From NCBI RefSeq assembly GCF_000026105.1, contig NC_008027.1:5824781-5888780 (forward strand): a stretch of DNA of 64,000 bases, given 5' to 3'. A model generated the notes under the pieces. That model did no database searches and was not told where the DNA came from. It saw only the letters and a program-made list of their open reading frames with translations. The stretch is from Pseudomonas entomophila L48. GTDB taxonomy: Bacteria > Pseudomonadota > Gammaproteobacteria > Pseudomonadales > Pseudomonadaceae. The position numbers and the translations under genes are program-made. Shown one piece after another: positions 19,402-27,336 of the stretch (position 1 is the stretch's first letter; each line of letters opens with the position of its first letter).

Positions 19402-20652
19402 TCAGCCATGCACCAGCTTCTTGTCCACCCCCTCCCGAAACCGTGAGGCCAGGAACGGCGTGATATCCAGCGGCAACGCCTCATTGTGGACAACCCTGTC
19501 CAACAGCACCCCGGTAATGGCCGACGTAAGAATCCCGGTACGGAAGTGTCCACAGGCATTGAAATAGCCCTGCACATTATCCACAGGCCCGAGTATCGGC
19601 AGCTCATCCGGCGACCCCGGGCGCAGCCCGGCCCAGGTACGCTTGAGGTTGACCTGCGCCAGCTGCGGCACGCAGCGTATCGCCCCCTGCACCAACCCAT
19701 TGATCTCCGGGAAGGTGTTGCTGACATCGAAGCCCTTCTCTTCGGTCGTGCTGCCGATCAGGATCTCGCCGTTGTCCTTCTGCGCCATGTAGCAATCACT
19801 GGTGGTCAGGCAGCCATCGAGCAGCTTGGGCAGGCGCTCGGTCAGGACGATCTGGCCCTTCACCGGCTTGACCGGAATGCTCTCCCCCGTCGCCCACTCA
19901 CTGAGTTCGGCCGCCCAGGCGCCAGCAGCGTTGATCAATGTGCCGCAGTGGAACTCACCGGCTTCGGCGGTGCGCACGCCTTTGATCCGCGAGCCCTCAT
20001 GCAGCACGCCCGTGATGTTCACGTTGGGGTACAGGTCGACGCCGTTCTGCCGCGCCGCTTCCATGAACGCATCGCCCAGGCGGAACGGGCTGACCTGGTG
20101 ATCGCACAAGAACTCCAGCGCACCGGTGGCCTTCAACGTCACCGCTGGCTCCGACGTGCGCAACGCATCGCGATCCAACCAGCGCACCTGATCAGCCAGG
20201 TGGGGGATCTGCTTGACGATGTGCTCGGCGTACAGCTGGTCCTCTTCATCCTGGATGATGTATTTGAGCCCGGTGCGCTCGAACTTGAAGTCCATGCCGT
20301 GGCGCTCGATCAGTTCCTGGTGCAGCTGTGGATAAATCGCATTGGACTGCAGGGCGAAATCGAAGAAGCACTGCGGCAGGATATGCGGCGTACTGGAATC
20401 CACCGCCACCGCCGCGCCGTGGGCTTCGCGCTTGCTGCGCGTAGACATCATGCGGAAGAAAATCACCCCGCAGCCCAGCCCCACCGATTCACCGATGGCC
20501 CACAACCCGCCCGCCGAGGCACGGGTGGCGTTGCCCGGGCGCTTGCAGTCGATCAGCGCGATCTTCAGGTTGCCGCGCTTGGACAACTGGTAGGCACAGG
20601 AGGCGCCGATCACCCCGCCGCCCGCGATGATGATGTCGTAATGCTTGTTCAT
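19402..20652 (-). CDS. hcnC: Hydrogen cyanide synthase subunit HcnC
   Basis: FAD-dependent amino-acid-oxidase-type subunit that, with HcnA and HcnB, oxidises glycine to hydrogen cyanide and CO2 at the inner membrane. The 416-residue DAO-family protein has the dinucleotide motif IIIAGGGVIGASCAYQL, an ASAGGLWAI segment and a C-terminal WAGLRPGSPDELPILGPV plus GHFRTGILTSAITG FAD region. The start at 20652 is two bases after the HcnB stop, with GGAGG upstream. Membership of a three-gene set with the 104-residue ferredoxin-like HcnA separates it from opine or glycine oxidases. Confidence 0.92.
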   Translation of the reverse strand: MNKHYDIIIAGGGVIGASCAYQLSKRGNLKIALIDCKRPGNATRASAGGLWAIGESVGLGCGVIFFRMMSTRSKREAHGAAVAVDSSTPHILPQCFFDFALQSNAIYPQLHQELIERHGMDFKFERTGLKYIIQDEEDQLYAEHIVKQIPHLADQVRWLDRDALRTSEPAVTLKATGALEFLCDHQVSPFRLGDAFMEAARQNGVDLYPNVNITGVLHEGSRIKGVRTAEAGEFHCGTLINAAGAWAAELSEWATGESIPVKPVKGQIVLTERLPKLLDGCLTTSDCYMAQKDNGEILIGSTTEEKGFDVSNTFPEINGLVQGAIRCVPQLAQVNLKRTWAGLRPGSPDELPILGPVDNVQGYFNACGHFRTGILTSAITGVLLDRVVHNEALPLDITPFLASRFREGVDKKLVHG

Positions 20653-20654
20653 GC

Positions 20655-22049
20655 TCAGGCCTCCGTGGCCAGTTGTTCGAATGCGGAAAACGGAATCGGG
20701 TCTACCGGGAAGCGCGGCCGCAGCCAGCCCACGTCCTTGCGCCCAGTGGCGCTGCGCAGGCGATCGCTGCAATAGCCGACGCACATGCGCCCCTGGCAGT
20801 CGCCCATGCTCACCCGGGTGCGCATCTTCAGGCTGGCCATGTCCTGCACGCCCTGCTCCAGGGCCAGGTCGATCTGGTCACGGGTCACGTGCTCGCAGCG
20901 GCAGATCACGGTGTCGGCCTGGGGCAGGTCGATCTGCGCGGCACCACGCGCGGTGTAGCGCTCCACGCCAGAACGGAAACGCTTGATCGCCGCCAGCTTG
21001 CCCAGGTACTGCTCACGCCGTTCGATGGCATTCTCTGCATCGAGCTTGCCCATCTGCTGGAGCATCGACACCGCGGCGATGCGCCCGGTCAGCATGGCTG
21101 CCTCACCGCCACGAATACCGGCCATGTCGCCGGCCAGGTGCACATTGGGTCGGCTGCTCTGCTGCCAGACGTTGCACTCGGCACGCAGGTAGCCGTCCTC
21201 GCTGAACCCATGCGCCAGCCCCAACTGCTGGCTGAGCTGGGTGCGCGGGATGAAACCGTAGCCCACGGCCAGCGTCTGCACCGACTCGCGCTGGACGCGG
21301 GTCATGTCCGGCTTCCAGTCCTGGGTGTAGGGCGCGACGCTGACTTCGCGCAACTCCCCTTCCCCGGTGGCGCCAACCACACCCCAGCCGTAGTGCATGG
21401 GGATACCGTTGAGCTTCATGTAGGCGAGCATGCTCAGGCCATCGAGGAACAGCTGCGGCTTGTTCATCAGTGCCAGGCTTTCCTTGGCGATACGGTTGAA
21501 CGAGCAGGCTTCGTACACGCCAGCGACCTTGGCGCCAGCGGCGTGCAGCTGACAAGCCACCAGCGGCAGCAGCGGCCCGGTACCGGCAATCAGGGTGCTG
21601 CCCAGAGGTTTGACCACGCCGCTCTTGATCTGCAGCTGCAGCCCACCCAGCAGGATGACACCCGGTAGCGTCCAGCCCGGGAACGGCACATTGCGTTCAT
21701 GACAGCCGGCGGCCAGCAACAGGTGGGAATAGTCGATCTCGTGCAGTTGCTCGTCACCGTCCAGCACCATCAAGCGCTGATCATCCCCACCCACCACCCG
21801 GTGGTTCAGGCGCAGGTCGATGTGTTGGGCGCTGGCGGCGAAATCCTCGTGCAGCTTGTTCAGTGCCTTGGTGTAGCGTGGCCCCAGGTAGCCCAGGTCG
21901 ACGCCCGCGCGCAATGGCCCGCGATACACCACCCCACCGGGGCGCGAAGCTTCATCGAACAACAGGCAATCGACACCATGCTCGGCCAGCTCGATGGCCG
22001 CCCCCATGCCGGCCGAGCCACCACCGACGATCACAGGACGCAGGCTCAT
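20655..22049 (-). CDS. hcnB: Hydrogen cyanide synthase subunit HcnB
   Basis: Flavoprotein subunit of HCN synthase, about 464 residues. It begins MSLRPVIVGGGSAGMGAAIELAEHGVDCLLFDE (FAD/NAD Rossmann motif). It has LLAAGCHERNVPFPGW in the centre and VHLAGDMAGIRGGEAAMLTG near the second FAD site. A C-terminal cysteine-rich BFD-like [2Fe-2S] domain follows (TVICRCEHVTR ... GDCQGRMCVGYC). Its ATG overlaps the hcnA stop by four bases. The same architecture occurs in opine oxidase large subunits; the neighbours decide for HcnB. Confidence 0.93.
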   Translation of the reverse strand: MSLRPVIVGGGSAGMGAAIELAEHGVDCLLFDEASRPGGVVYRGPLRAGVDLGYLGPRYTKALNKLHEDFAASAQHIDLRLNHRVVGGDDQRLMVLDGDEQLHEIDYSHLLLAAGCHERNVPFPGWTLPGVILLGGLQLQIKSGVVKPLGSTLIAGTGPLLPLVACQLHAAGAKVAGVYEACSFNRIAKESLALMNKPQLFLDGLSMLAYMKLNGIPMHYGWGVVGATGEGELREVSVAPYTQDWKPDMTRVQRESVQTLAVGYGFIPRTQLSQQLGLAHGFSEDGYLRAECNVWQQSSRPNVHLAGDMAGIRGGEAAMLTGRIAAVSMLQQMGKLDAENAIERREQYLGKLAAIKRFRSGVERYTARGAAQIDLPQADTVICRCEHVTRDQIDLALEQGVQDMASLKMRTRVSMGDCQGRMCVGYCSDRLRSATGRKDVGWLRPRFPVDPIPFSAFEQLATEA

Positions 22050-22360
22050 GGTCGGCCCTCCTCTTGCACGCGATTGACCTCGGTCTCCACGCGCATGCCG
22101 GGCCTCACCACCGTCTGACAGGCGCGCCGCTTGGGCCGGCCATCGATCTGCACCAGGCAGCAGTGGCAGACGCCCATGCCGCAATACGCACCACTGAGCT
22201 GCCCATGGTCATTGATTGCCAACTGCCGCAGGCCGACCGCGTTGAGCACACTGAGGACAGTTTCACCCGCGCTCGCCACGGTGGGCAGACCGTTGACCAG
22301 CAGGGTCATCTCGGCGTCGTCCAGCGGCTGAATATCGTACTTTCGTTCCAGAATCTGCAT
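22046..22360 (-). CDS. hcnA: Hydrogen cyanide synthase subunit HcnA
   Basis: Small [2Fe-2S] subunit of HCN synthase. At exactly 104 residues it has the usual HcnA length. The cluster-binding motif GAYCGMGVCHCC is followed by RRACQTVVRPGM, giving the ferredoxin cysteine pattern. The opening ERKYDIQPLDDAEMTLLVNG also fits the family. It is the first gene of hcnABC, with four- and two-base junctions downstream. AAGGACG just before the start serves as ribosome site and matches an RsmA/RsmE target, and an ANR-like site lies 62-75 bases upstream. Expression under low oxygen and Gac/Rsm control is therefore expected. Confidence 0.94.
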   Translation of the reverse strand: MQILERKYDIQPLDDAEMTLLVNGLPTVASAGETVLSVLNAVGLRQLAINDHGQLSGAYCGMGVCHCCLVQIDGRPKRRACQTVVRPGMRVETEVNRVQEEGRP

Positions 22361-22367
22361 TTCTTGT

Positions 22368-22435
22368 CGTCCTTGGTTGCTCGTGAGACGGCGACGTTAG
22401 GTGAAACGCAGTGTGAAAACATTGATCCATGCCAG
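22368..22435 (-). promoter_or_regulatory. hcnA leader: RsmA/E-like site and ANR-like box
   Basis: Read on the minus strand, CAAGGACG (plus 22368-22375) overlaps the hcnA ribosome site and fits the RsmA/E consensus CANGGANG. CTGGCATGGATCAA (plus 22422-22435) matches the ANR half-sites TTGGC-N4-ATCAA at 9 of 10 positions and lies at a plausible activation distance. Both controls are well known for hcn operons of pseudomonads; here they are inferred from sequence only. Confidence 0.65.
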
Positions 22436-22627
22436 ATGCCAGACGTAGGGATTTTCCTCAGATGACGAACTGCAACATGGATCACGGATTAAATGGAATA
22501 TTTGAAGGTTGGGCTTGGTCGATAAGAGCGCCGCAAGTGAACCGACATCGAACTGCGCCCACCGGTTTGCAAGCGATATAAATCGACCCAGCTGCGCACC
22601 GCCCGATTGCAGCAACCGTTAAGATCA

Positions 22628-23254
22628 CTAGCCAACTGAGGCGCGGCCAACAGCACCGTGTTGCCGAACGATGCCTTTAGCCACCAGGTAATCGAAAATA
22701 GCGCCCACCACCTCGTTCACAGTGTGCGTGCTGGTATCGAACGCCAGATTGGGTCGAACGGGGGGCTCATAAGGTGAATCTATGCCAGTGAAATTCGCAA
22801 GTTCCCCAGCCCGAGCCTTGCGATAGAGCCCCTTCGGATCACGTCGCTCACAGTCGGCGAGCGACGTGCTGAGAAACACTTCAACGTATTCATCTTCATT
22901 GAGCAGTTGGCGAACCAGATGACGATCCTTCTCGTACGGCGATATAAATGCACAGGACACAATCAGCCCTGCATCGTTGAACAACTTGGCCACCTCGCCA
23001 ACTCGGCGGATATTTTCCACGCGATCTTGCTCGCTAAAGCCCAGGTCTTTGTTCAGCCCTTGACGCACGTTATCTCCGTCCAGCACATAGGTATGGCAGC
23101 CGCGCCGGTGCAGCCAGCCATCCAAGGCGTTGGCAATGGTCGACTTGCCACTTCCACTGAGCCCGGTGAACCAGATAGTGCAGGGGCGATGTCCATTCAT
23201 TTCGACTCTTGCCAACCGGCTGGTGGCATGACCATGCCAATGCAGATCCTTCAT
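22628..23254 (-). CDS. cysC: Dedicated adenylylsulfate (APS) kinase
   Basis: Phosphorylates APS to PAPS, the sulfate donor of sulfotransferases. The 208-residue protein has the P-loop TIWFTGLSGSGKSTIANAL, the substrate motif YVLDGDNVRQGLNKDLGFS, ISPYEKDR and DPKGLYRKARAGE, all standard for CysC. It lacks a CysN domain. It is the last gene of the 13-gene operon, 15 bases after the M28-like gene, with AAGGAAG before the start. Pseudomonads normally make PAPS for assimilation with CysNC or reduce APS directly. A separate kinase here most plausibly feeds the sulfotransferase domain encoded 4 kb upstream in the same operon. Confidence 0.93.
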   Translation of the reverse strand: MKDLHWHGHATSRLARVEMNGHRPCTIWFTGLSGSGKSTIANALDGWLHRRGCHTYVLDGDNVRQGLNKDLGFSEQDRVENIRRVGEVAKLFNDAGLIVSCAFISPYEKDRHLVRQLLNEDEYVEVFLSTSLADCERRDPKGLYRKARAGELANFTGIDSPYEPPVRPNLAFDTSTHTVNEVVGAIFDYLVAKGIVRQHGAVGRASVG

Positions 23255-23269
23255 ATTTCAAGCTTCCTT

Positions 23270-24391
23270 TTATTGTTGTGCTGTTGCCTGTTCAAGGATG
23301 AAACGCTCAAGCGCCTGGCAGATACCTGCAAGCTTCGGCATATCCACCGCATCTGGGAAACGGTCATCGGGATGGTGGAACAACGCATTTCCACCTTGCA
23401 GCGACAGGTAGTTCGCTTGTCGTGGGATCTGCTCACCCTCACCCGAAAGGGCACCGCCTCGCGGCGCAATGATGTCGGGTTCGATACCCTTGGCATTCAG
23501 GGCGTGCAGGAACGTCTGTTCGATCATTGCGTTTGACGCTTGCATGAAAAACAGCGGGTCATGCCGCGCGGAAAAGTTCGCCCCCAAGTGCACCCAGAGG
23601 TGCGCATCTTTGGGCAAGACCTCCCGAACCAGCTGCTTCATTCCGAGATAACCAAGCTCATGCCCGCTGCTGACTGCAAGAATCACCGTTCGCTGCACAT
23701 CGGTGTCCCGAAGGGCTGAGGCAAGGCTGACCATCGCTGCCAGCCCACCGCCCCGTTCGGACGCACAATGCCACCAGCCTGTACGAGGAGTGAATACGAT
23801 GATGGGGGCAAGATCGCCCCTTGCACCCTGCTTTATCGCAACGATATTGCTTGAGCGACGGGGCTGACGAATGACCCGGGAGTGCAAGGTTGCTGCCAAG
23901 TTTTGCTCGGCCAACGCCAGCAAGCGCGCCCGTTGCTCGCCCGAGACGAAAAACGTAGGCACTTGCAAGGGGGCTTCAAAGTGCTCGGCATTAGGGGGCG
24001 TGAGGCCGGGGCGCGACCCCATGGTGATGACGATCATCGCTGCTGCACGGCTGTTTTCGCGTATCTCGGTGAGCTGTGTATAACCCATGGTCGAACTTTG
24101 AACGACCTGAATGCCCTCGGTGGTCCGCGTGTCGATCTCCGCCTGCAGTTCCAACCGCTCCGGGAGCAGAGAGTCATGACAAGGCATGAGTTCAAACTGC
24201 TCGGTACCAATCTGTAGCTGGCAGCAGTGATCTGTGATGACGTCCAATGAAAATGGTCGGCTAACGATCTCCAGGCCCAAGCCGGTCAACGCATCGACAA
24301 ACCATTGTGCTACCGCTTTATCCTGCTCGGCACCTGTACGGTGAGGCCCCATCTGATCATACCGGGCCAGCAATTTTTCGATCTCAAGCAT
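23270..24391 (-). CDS. M28-like zinc peptidase homologue with altered metal ligands
   Basis: A 373-residue protein with the general plan of M28 aminopeptidases: an inserted PA-like segment (residues ~60-180) within the peptidase core. The expected first ligand pair (His-x-Asp) is replaced by FTPRTGWWHC (200-209), and the bridging Asp aligns with Glu212 (SERGGG). HELG (244-247) and HHPDDRF (339-345) keep possible Glu and His ligands. There is no signal peptide, so it is probably cytoplasmic. It sits between the amidotransferase and APS kinase genes, 15 bases from each. It may be a catalytically changed hydrolase, a glutaminyl-cyclase-like enzyme or a non-catalytic partner; I cannot choose. Confidence 0.7.
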   Translation of the reverse strand: MLEIEKLLARYDQMGPHRTGAEQDKAVAQWFVDALTGLGLEIVSRPFSLDVITDHCCQLQIGTEQFELMPCHDSLLPERLELQAEIDTRTTEGIQVVQSSTMGYTQLTEIRENSRAAAMIVITMGSRPGLTPPNAEHFEAPLQVPTFFVSGEQRARLLALAEQNLAATLHSRVIRQPRRSSNIVAIKQGARGDLAPIIVFTPRTGWWHCASERGGGLAAMVSLASALRDTDVQRTVILAVSSGHELGYLGMKQLVREVLPKDAHLWVHLGANFSARHDPLFFMQASNAMIEQTFLHALNAKGIEPDIIAPRGGALSGEGEQIPRQANYLSLQGGNALFHHPDDRFPDAVDMPKLAGICQALERFILEQATAQQ

Positions 24392-24406
24392 TCCCTGCTC
24401 CTGAAA

Positions 24407-26335
24407 TCAGAGTGTCAAATTGAACTGCTTTTGCAGGGAACAAGCGCTGGCCACCTGAATGAGCAGTGCATCTGCGCCCGCTTGCACGTTGGCGGGCAAG
24501 TTCGGGATGTTGTTGATCAGCGCCAGCAGCTTGCGGTTGTCATAAAACGGCAGGTCCTGAGCGGTACTGCTGTTGAGCATGTCACAGACGAATGCCTGCA
24601 AGGCACCATGGCTGGCCCGGGATATGGCCGGAGCCATGAACGGCTGTTTCTGACGATCGAAGATGCTCTGCGGAATCAGCTCACGTACCGAAGACCTGAG
24701 TAGGTGTTTTTCACGCTCGAGGTGGATTTTCTGGCTGACTGGAATGCCCGCGCAGAACTCGGCCAATGCGTGATCCAGGAACGGAGGGCGCCCTTCAATG
24801 GAGTGGGCCATTTCCATTCGATCACCCAACACGCTGAGCATGTAGTTGGGAAACGACGTCTTGTTCCACAAGTAAAGCGATTGATTGACCTCGTCACGCC
24901 CCTTGAGCTGACGCGAAACATCGAGCCCATCGAGGAAGGCAGCGATGCTGTCCCGGCCCTGCATCATCGAGAGGAACTCAGGTCGGTAGAATGACGAGTA
25001 CAGCTTGAAGCGGCGAATACTGCCTGCCAGTTGAGCTGGCACATAACCGAGCAAGGACCGGATAAACGCATGCTCGCTTCCCGATTCCTCCGACAACAAC
25101 AGGCCGATGGAGGTCTTGTTGGCAAGTTTGAGCGCGTCCAACTTGCGCTCCAGTTCCTCACGATCCATTTCGCCAGCCTGAGACATCAGCAGGTCCTGGC
25201 GGAAGATCGGGTATCCCGCGAGAATTTCGTCGGCCCCTTCGCCGGTGAGCACGGCTTTCAACCCCTGCGCCCTGACGGCCTTCGATAGCAGGAACTTGGC
25301 GACGCCGTGCGGGTTGATAAACAGGGACTCCGCATGCCAGACCGCCTGGTCAAAATGAGTCGCGAGATCGGCATCGCTCACATCGACGCGGTGTAGCCGC
25401 GACCCTGTGAAGTCCGCCATTTCCCGAGCCATGTCGAACTCGTCATAGAGTCCGTCGTTGAAGGAGATGGTAAAGGCATCCAGGGGTTTCCCAGCCAGCG
25501 CGTTGGCCATGCCCAATATGCTGCAGGAGTCCAGACCTCCGCTGAGGTAGCAACCCACTGGCACATCGGCATCCAGACGTAGCCTGACCGCATCGGCGAA
25601 CAGCGCCTTGAACGGTTCCACATAGTCCTGCGGGCTGCGCTTGTCCTGCGCAAGTGTTGCCTGCGTGGCAAAGGTGGTGTCCCAATAGCCAACGGTTCGC
25701 ACATGCCCTGTGCTTGCCAGCAGGAAGTGCCCCGGTGGCAGTTGCTTGACTCCACGGAAGAAACTGCGGTCGTTGTGCAGGATCCCGGCATCAAAGTCAT
25801 AGACGCTCTGCACATCCCAGCGCGGCTCGACACCCAGGGCCAGCAGAGCCTTGATCTCGGATGCCAGGTACAGGTCATCCCCGTCCTGATGGTAAAAGAG
25901 TGGCTTGACCCCAAAGCGGTCCCTGCCGGCGAACAGCTGCTGTTTACGACCATCCCAGATAATGAAGGCGAACTCACCTCGGAGGGATTGCAGACAGGCG
26001 GTTCCTTGCTCCAGGTACAACGCCAGGAGCACTTCACTGTCGGAGGCGGTCTTGAATTGATACCCCTTGCCCGCCAGCAGCCCACGTAGTTCGCGGTGCC
26101 CATAGATCTCACCATTAACGACGGCCACCACGTCCTGCGAGGCCGCGTGCAATGGCTGTTGTCCATGTTCGAGATCGACCAGGCTCAACCGAGCATGTCC
26201 GAGGGCCACCTTGCCATCAGGTGCGATCCAGCTGCCTGAGCCGTCTGGGCCACGGTGCCCGAGTACCTTGATCGCTTGCTGCAACTGCCGTTGCTCGATG
26301 GTCGAAGCCTTGATGACGCCGATGATGCCGCACAT
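24407..26335 (-). CDS. Asparagine-synthetase-like glutamine amidotransferase in the biosynthetic operon
   Basis: Two-domain enzyme of 642 residues. The N-terminal Ntn glutaminase begins MCGIIGV, so Cys2 is the expected nucleophile, and it has HRGPDGSGSW and VNGEIYGHREL. The C-terminal synthetase domain has the pyrophosphatase loop CYLSGGLDSCS, LTGEGADEILAGY and the ATP-site EGRPPFLDH. It therefore looks able to adenylate a carboxylate and transfer ammonia from glutamine. Its ATG shares one base with the stop of the upstream desaturase (TAATG). Placement in a fatty-acyl/polyketide operon suggests it amidates a pathway intermediate or substrate rather than serving asparagine supply, but that is inference. 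Confidence 0.82.
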   Translation of the reverse strand: MCGIIGVIKASTIEQRQLQQAIKVLGHRGPDGSGSWIAPDGKVALGHARLSLVDLEHGQQPLHAASQDVVAVVNGEIYGHRELRGLLAGKGYQFKTASDSEVLLALYLEQGTACLQSLRGEFAFIIWDGRKQQLFAGRDRFGVKPLFYHQDGDDLYLASEIKALLALGVEPRWDVQSVYDFDAGILHNDRSFFRGVKQLPPGHFLLASTGHVRTVGYWDTTFATQATLAQDKRSPQDYVEPFKALFADAVRLRLDADVPVGCYLSGGLDSCSILGMANALAGKPLDAFTISFNDGLYDEFDMAREMADFTGSRLHRVDVSDADLATHFDQAVWHAESLFINPHGVAKFLLSKAVRAQGLKAVLTGEGADEILAGYPIFRQDLLMSQAGEMDREELERKLDALKLANKTSIGLLLSEESGSEHAFIRSLLGYVPAQLAGSIRRFKLYSSFYRPEFLSMMQGRDSIAAFLDGLDVSRQLKGRDEVNQSLYLWNKTSFPNYMLSVLGDRMEMAHSIEGRPPFLDHALAEFCAGIPVSQKIHLEREKHLLRSSVRELIPQSIFDRQKQPFMAPAISRASHGALQAFVCDMLNSSTAQDLPFYDNRKLLALINNIPNLPANVQAGADALLIQVASACSLQKQFNLTL

Positions 26336-27336
26336 TAGTGTTCCTCACTCACCACAGAGGTGTTGTCCGTTGACTGTCGTTTGCTGTCGATGAACGCTTG
26401 TCCGGTCGTCCTGATCTCCCATGCAAGGCCGATGACGCCCAGTGCCCTGATGATCGAACCCGTCAGGTCCAACTGCCACCACTCCACCTGCGTCGTGGCC
26501 GAAGCAGGAAATGCATGATGATTGTTGTGCCAGGCGGCACCGAGTGTAGGCAGGGCCAGCCAGGCGAGGTTGGTGCTCTTTTCCTGGGTTCTGAACGGGC
26601 GGCTGCCAAATCGATGGCAAAACGAATTCACGATGTACACACCGTTCTGGACAAACCAGATCCTGGCCAAGCCGGCCAACAGGAAACCTTTCAACGCACC
26701 TTCCCACATGCCACTCCAAACGAACGAAGCGAGCGTGGGAATGGCTAGGCCAAGCAGCACCCAAACGAGGTAATAGCGTGTGACGAAAGCGATCAGCGGG
26801 TCACGCAGCAGGTCGGCGGCAAACGCCGAAACATTCACATAACGGTTACCGAACGACCATCCGACATGAGCATGCCAAAGGCCGCGGATACCACTCACCG
26901 CGCCGTTCTCGTCAAACCATGGCGAGTGGGTATCGAGTTCGGTATCGGTGTACTGATGATGGCGCCGGTGATTGGCAACCCAGAATGCCGCCGGTCCCTG
27001 GGCCGCAAAGGCACCCAGTACAGCCAGAACGAACCGGGTGCGCTGGCCTGTCTTGAACGCACGGTGCGCCAAGTAACGGTGGTAAGCACCCTCGATGCCA
27101 AAAAAGCTGGTGACGTACATGAACACGAACAGCCCAAGATCGAACCCATCAAACCCCCAGTAGATCGCAACGGGGATGCAGGCCAGGGCCCCGCACAGTG
27201 GGATGCCATTGAACAACAGGCTAAGCATTCGCTGGCGTCGAATCAGGGTCGGGTCGCTGATCGTCACACGTACCGGTGCCGTCCTCGTGGCAGCCGACAC
27301 TTCGGAATCAGGCTGTGGTCTCAGAGTGCTCGTCAT
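26335..27336 (-). CDS. Membrane fatty-acyl desaturase (second of two in the cluster)
   Basis: Integral-membrane di-iron desaturase of 333 residues. The three histidine boxes are present in the expected order and spacing: HRYLAHR, NHRRHHQ and HNNHH. Hydrophobic helices lie between them (LFNGIPLCGALACIPVAIYW, FVLAVLGAFAAQG, WVLLGLAIPTLASFVW). AGGAGG six bases before the ATG at 27336 fixes the start, which lies inside the end of the KR-ACP-ST-TE gene (29-bp overlap). It is clearly related to the desaturase at 37.8-38.7 kb yet differs in sequence. By analogy with ACP-dependent desaturases it may act on an ACP-bound chain. Confidence 0.88.
   Translation of the reverse strand: MTSTLRPQPDSEVSAATRTAPVRVTISDPTLIRRQRMLSLLFNGIPLCGALACIPVAIYWGFDGFDLGLFVFMYVTSFFGIEGAYHRYLAHRAFKTGQRTRFVLAVLGAFAAQGPAAFWVANHRRHHQYTDTELDTHSPWFDENGAVSGIRGLWHAHVGWSFGNRYVNVSAFAADLLRDPLIAFVTRYYLVWVLLGLAIPTLASFVWSGMWEGALKGFLLAGLARIWFVQNGVYIVNSFCHRFGSRPFRTQEKSTNLAWLALPTLGAAWHNNHHAFPASATTQVEWWQLDLTGSIIRALGVIGLAWEIRTTGQAFIDSKRQSTDNTSVVSEEH

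Noticed and set aside
19402-22360. Opine/octopine oxidase instead of HCN synthase.
   Set aside because: The 104-residue HcnA with its CGMGVCHCC cluster motif, the tight gene order A-B-C and the ANR/Rsm-like sites favour hcnABC. No opine transport genes are nearby.
22397-22615. A 72-codon frame between hcnA and the APS kinase gene.
   Set aside because: It overlaps the hcnA regulatory sites, has no clear ribosome site and shows no family features. The 22376-22627 gap is better read as promoter DNA.
23270-24391. Fully active M28 aminopeptidase call.
   Set aside because: The usual His-x-Asp first ligand motif and the bridging Asp are not found at the expected places, so only family-level similarity is claimed.
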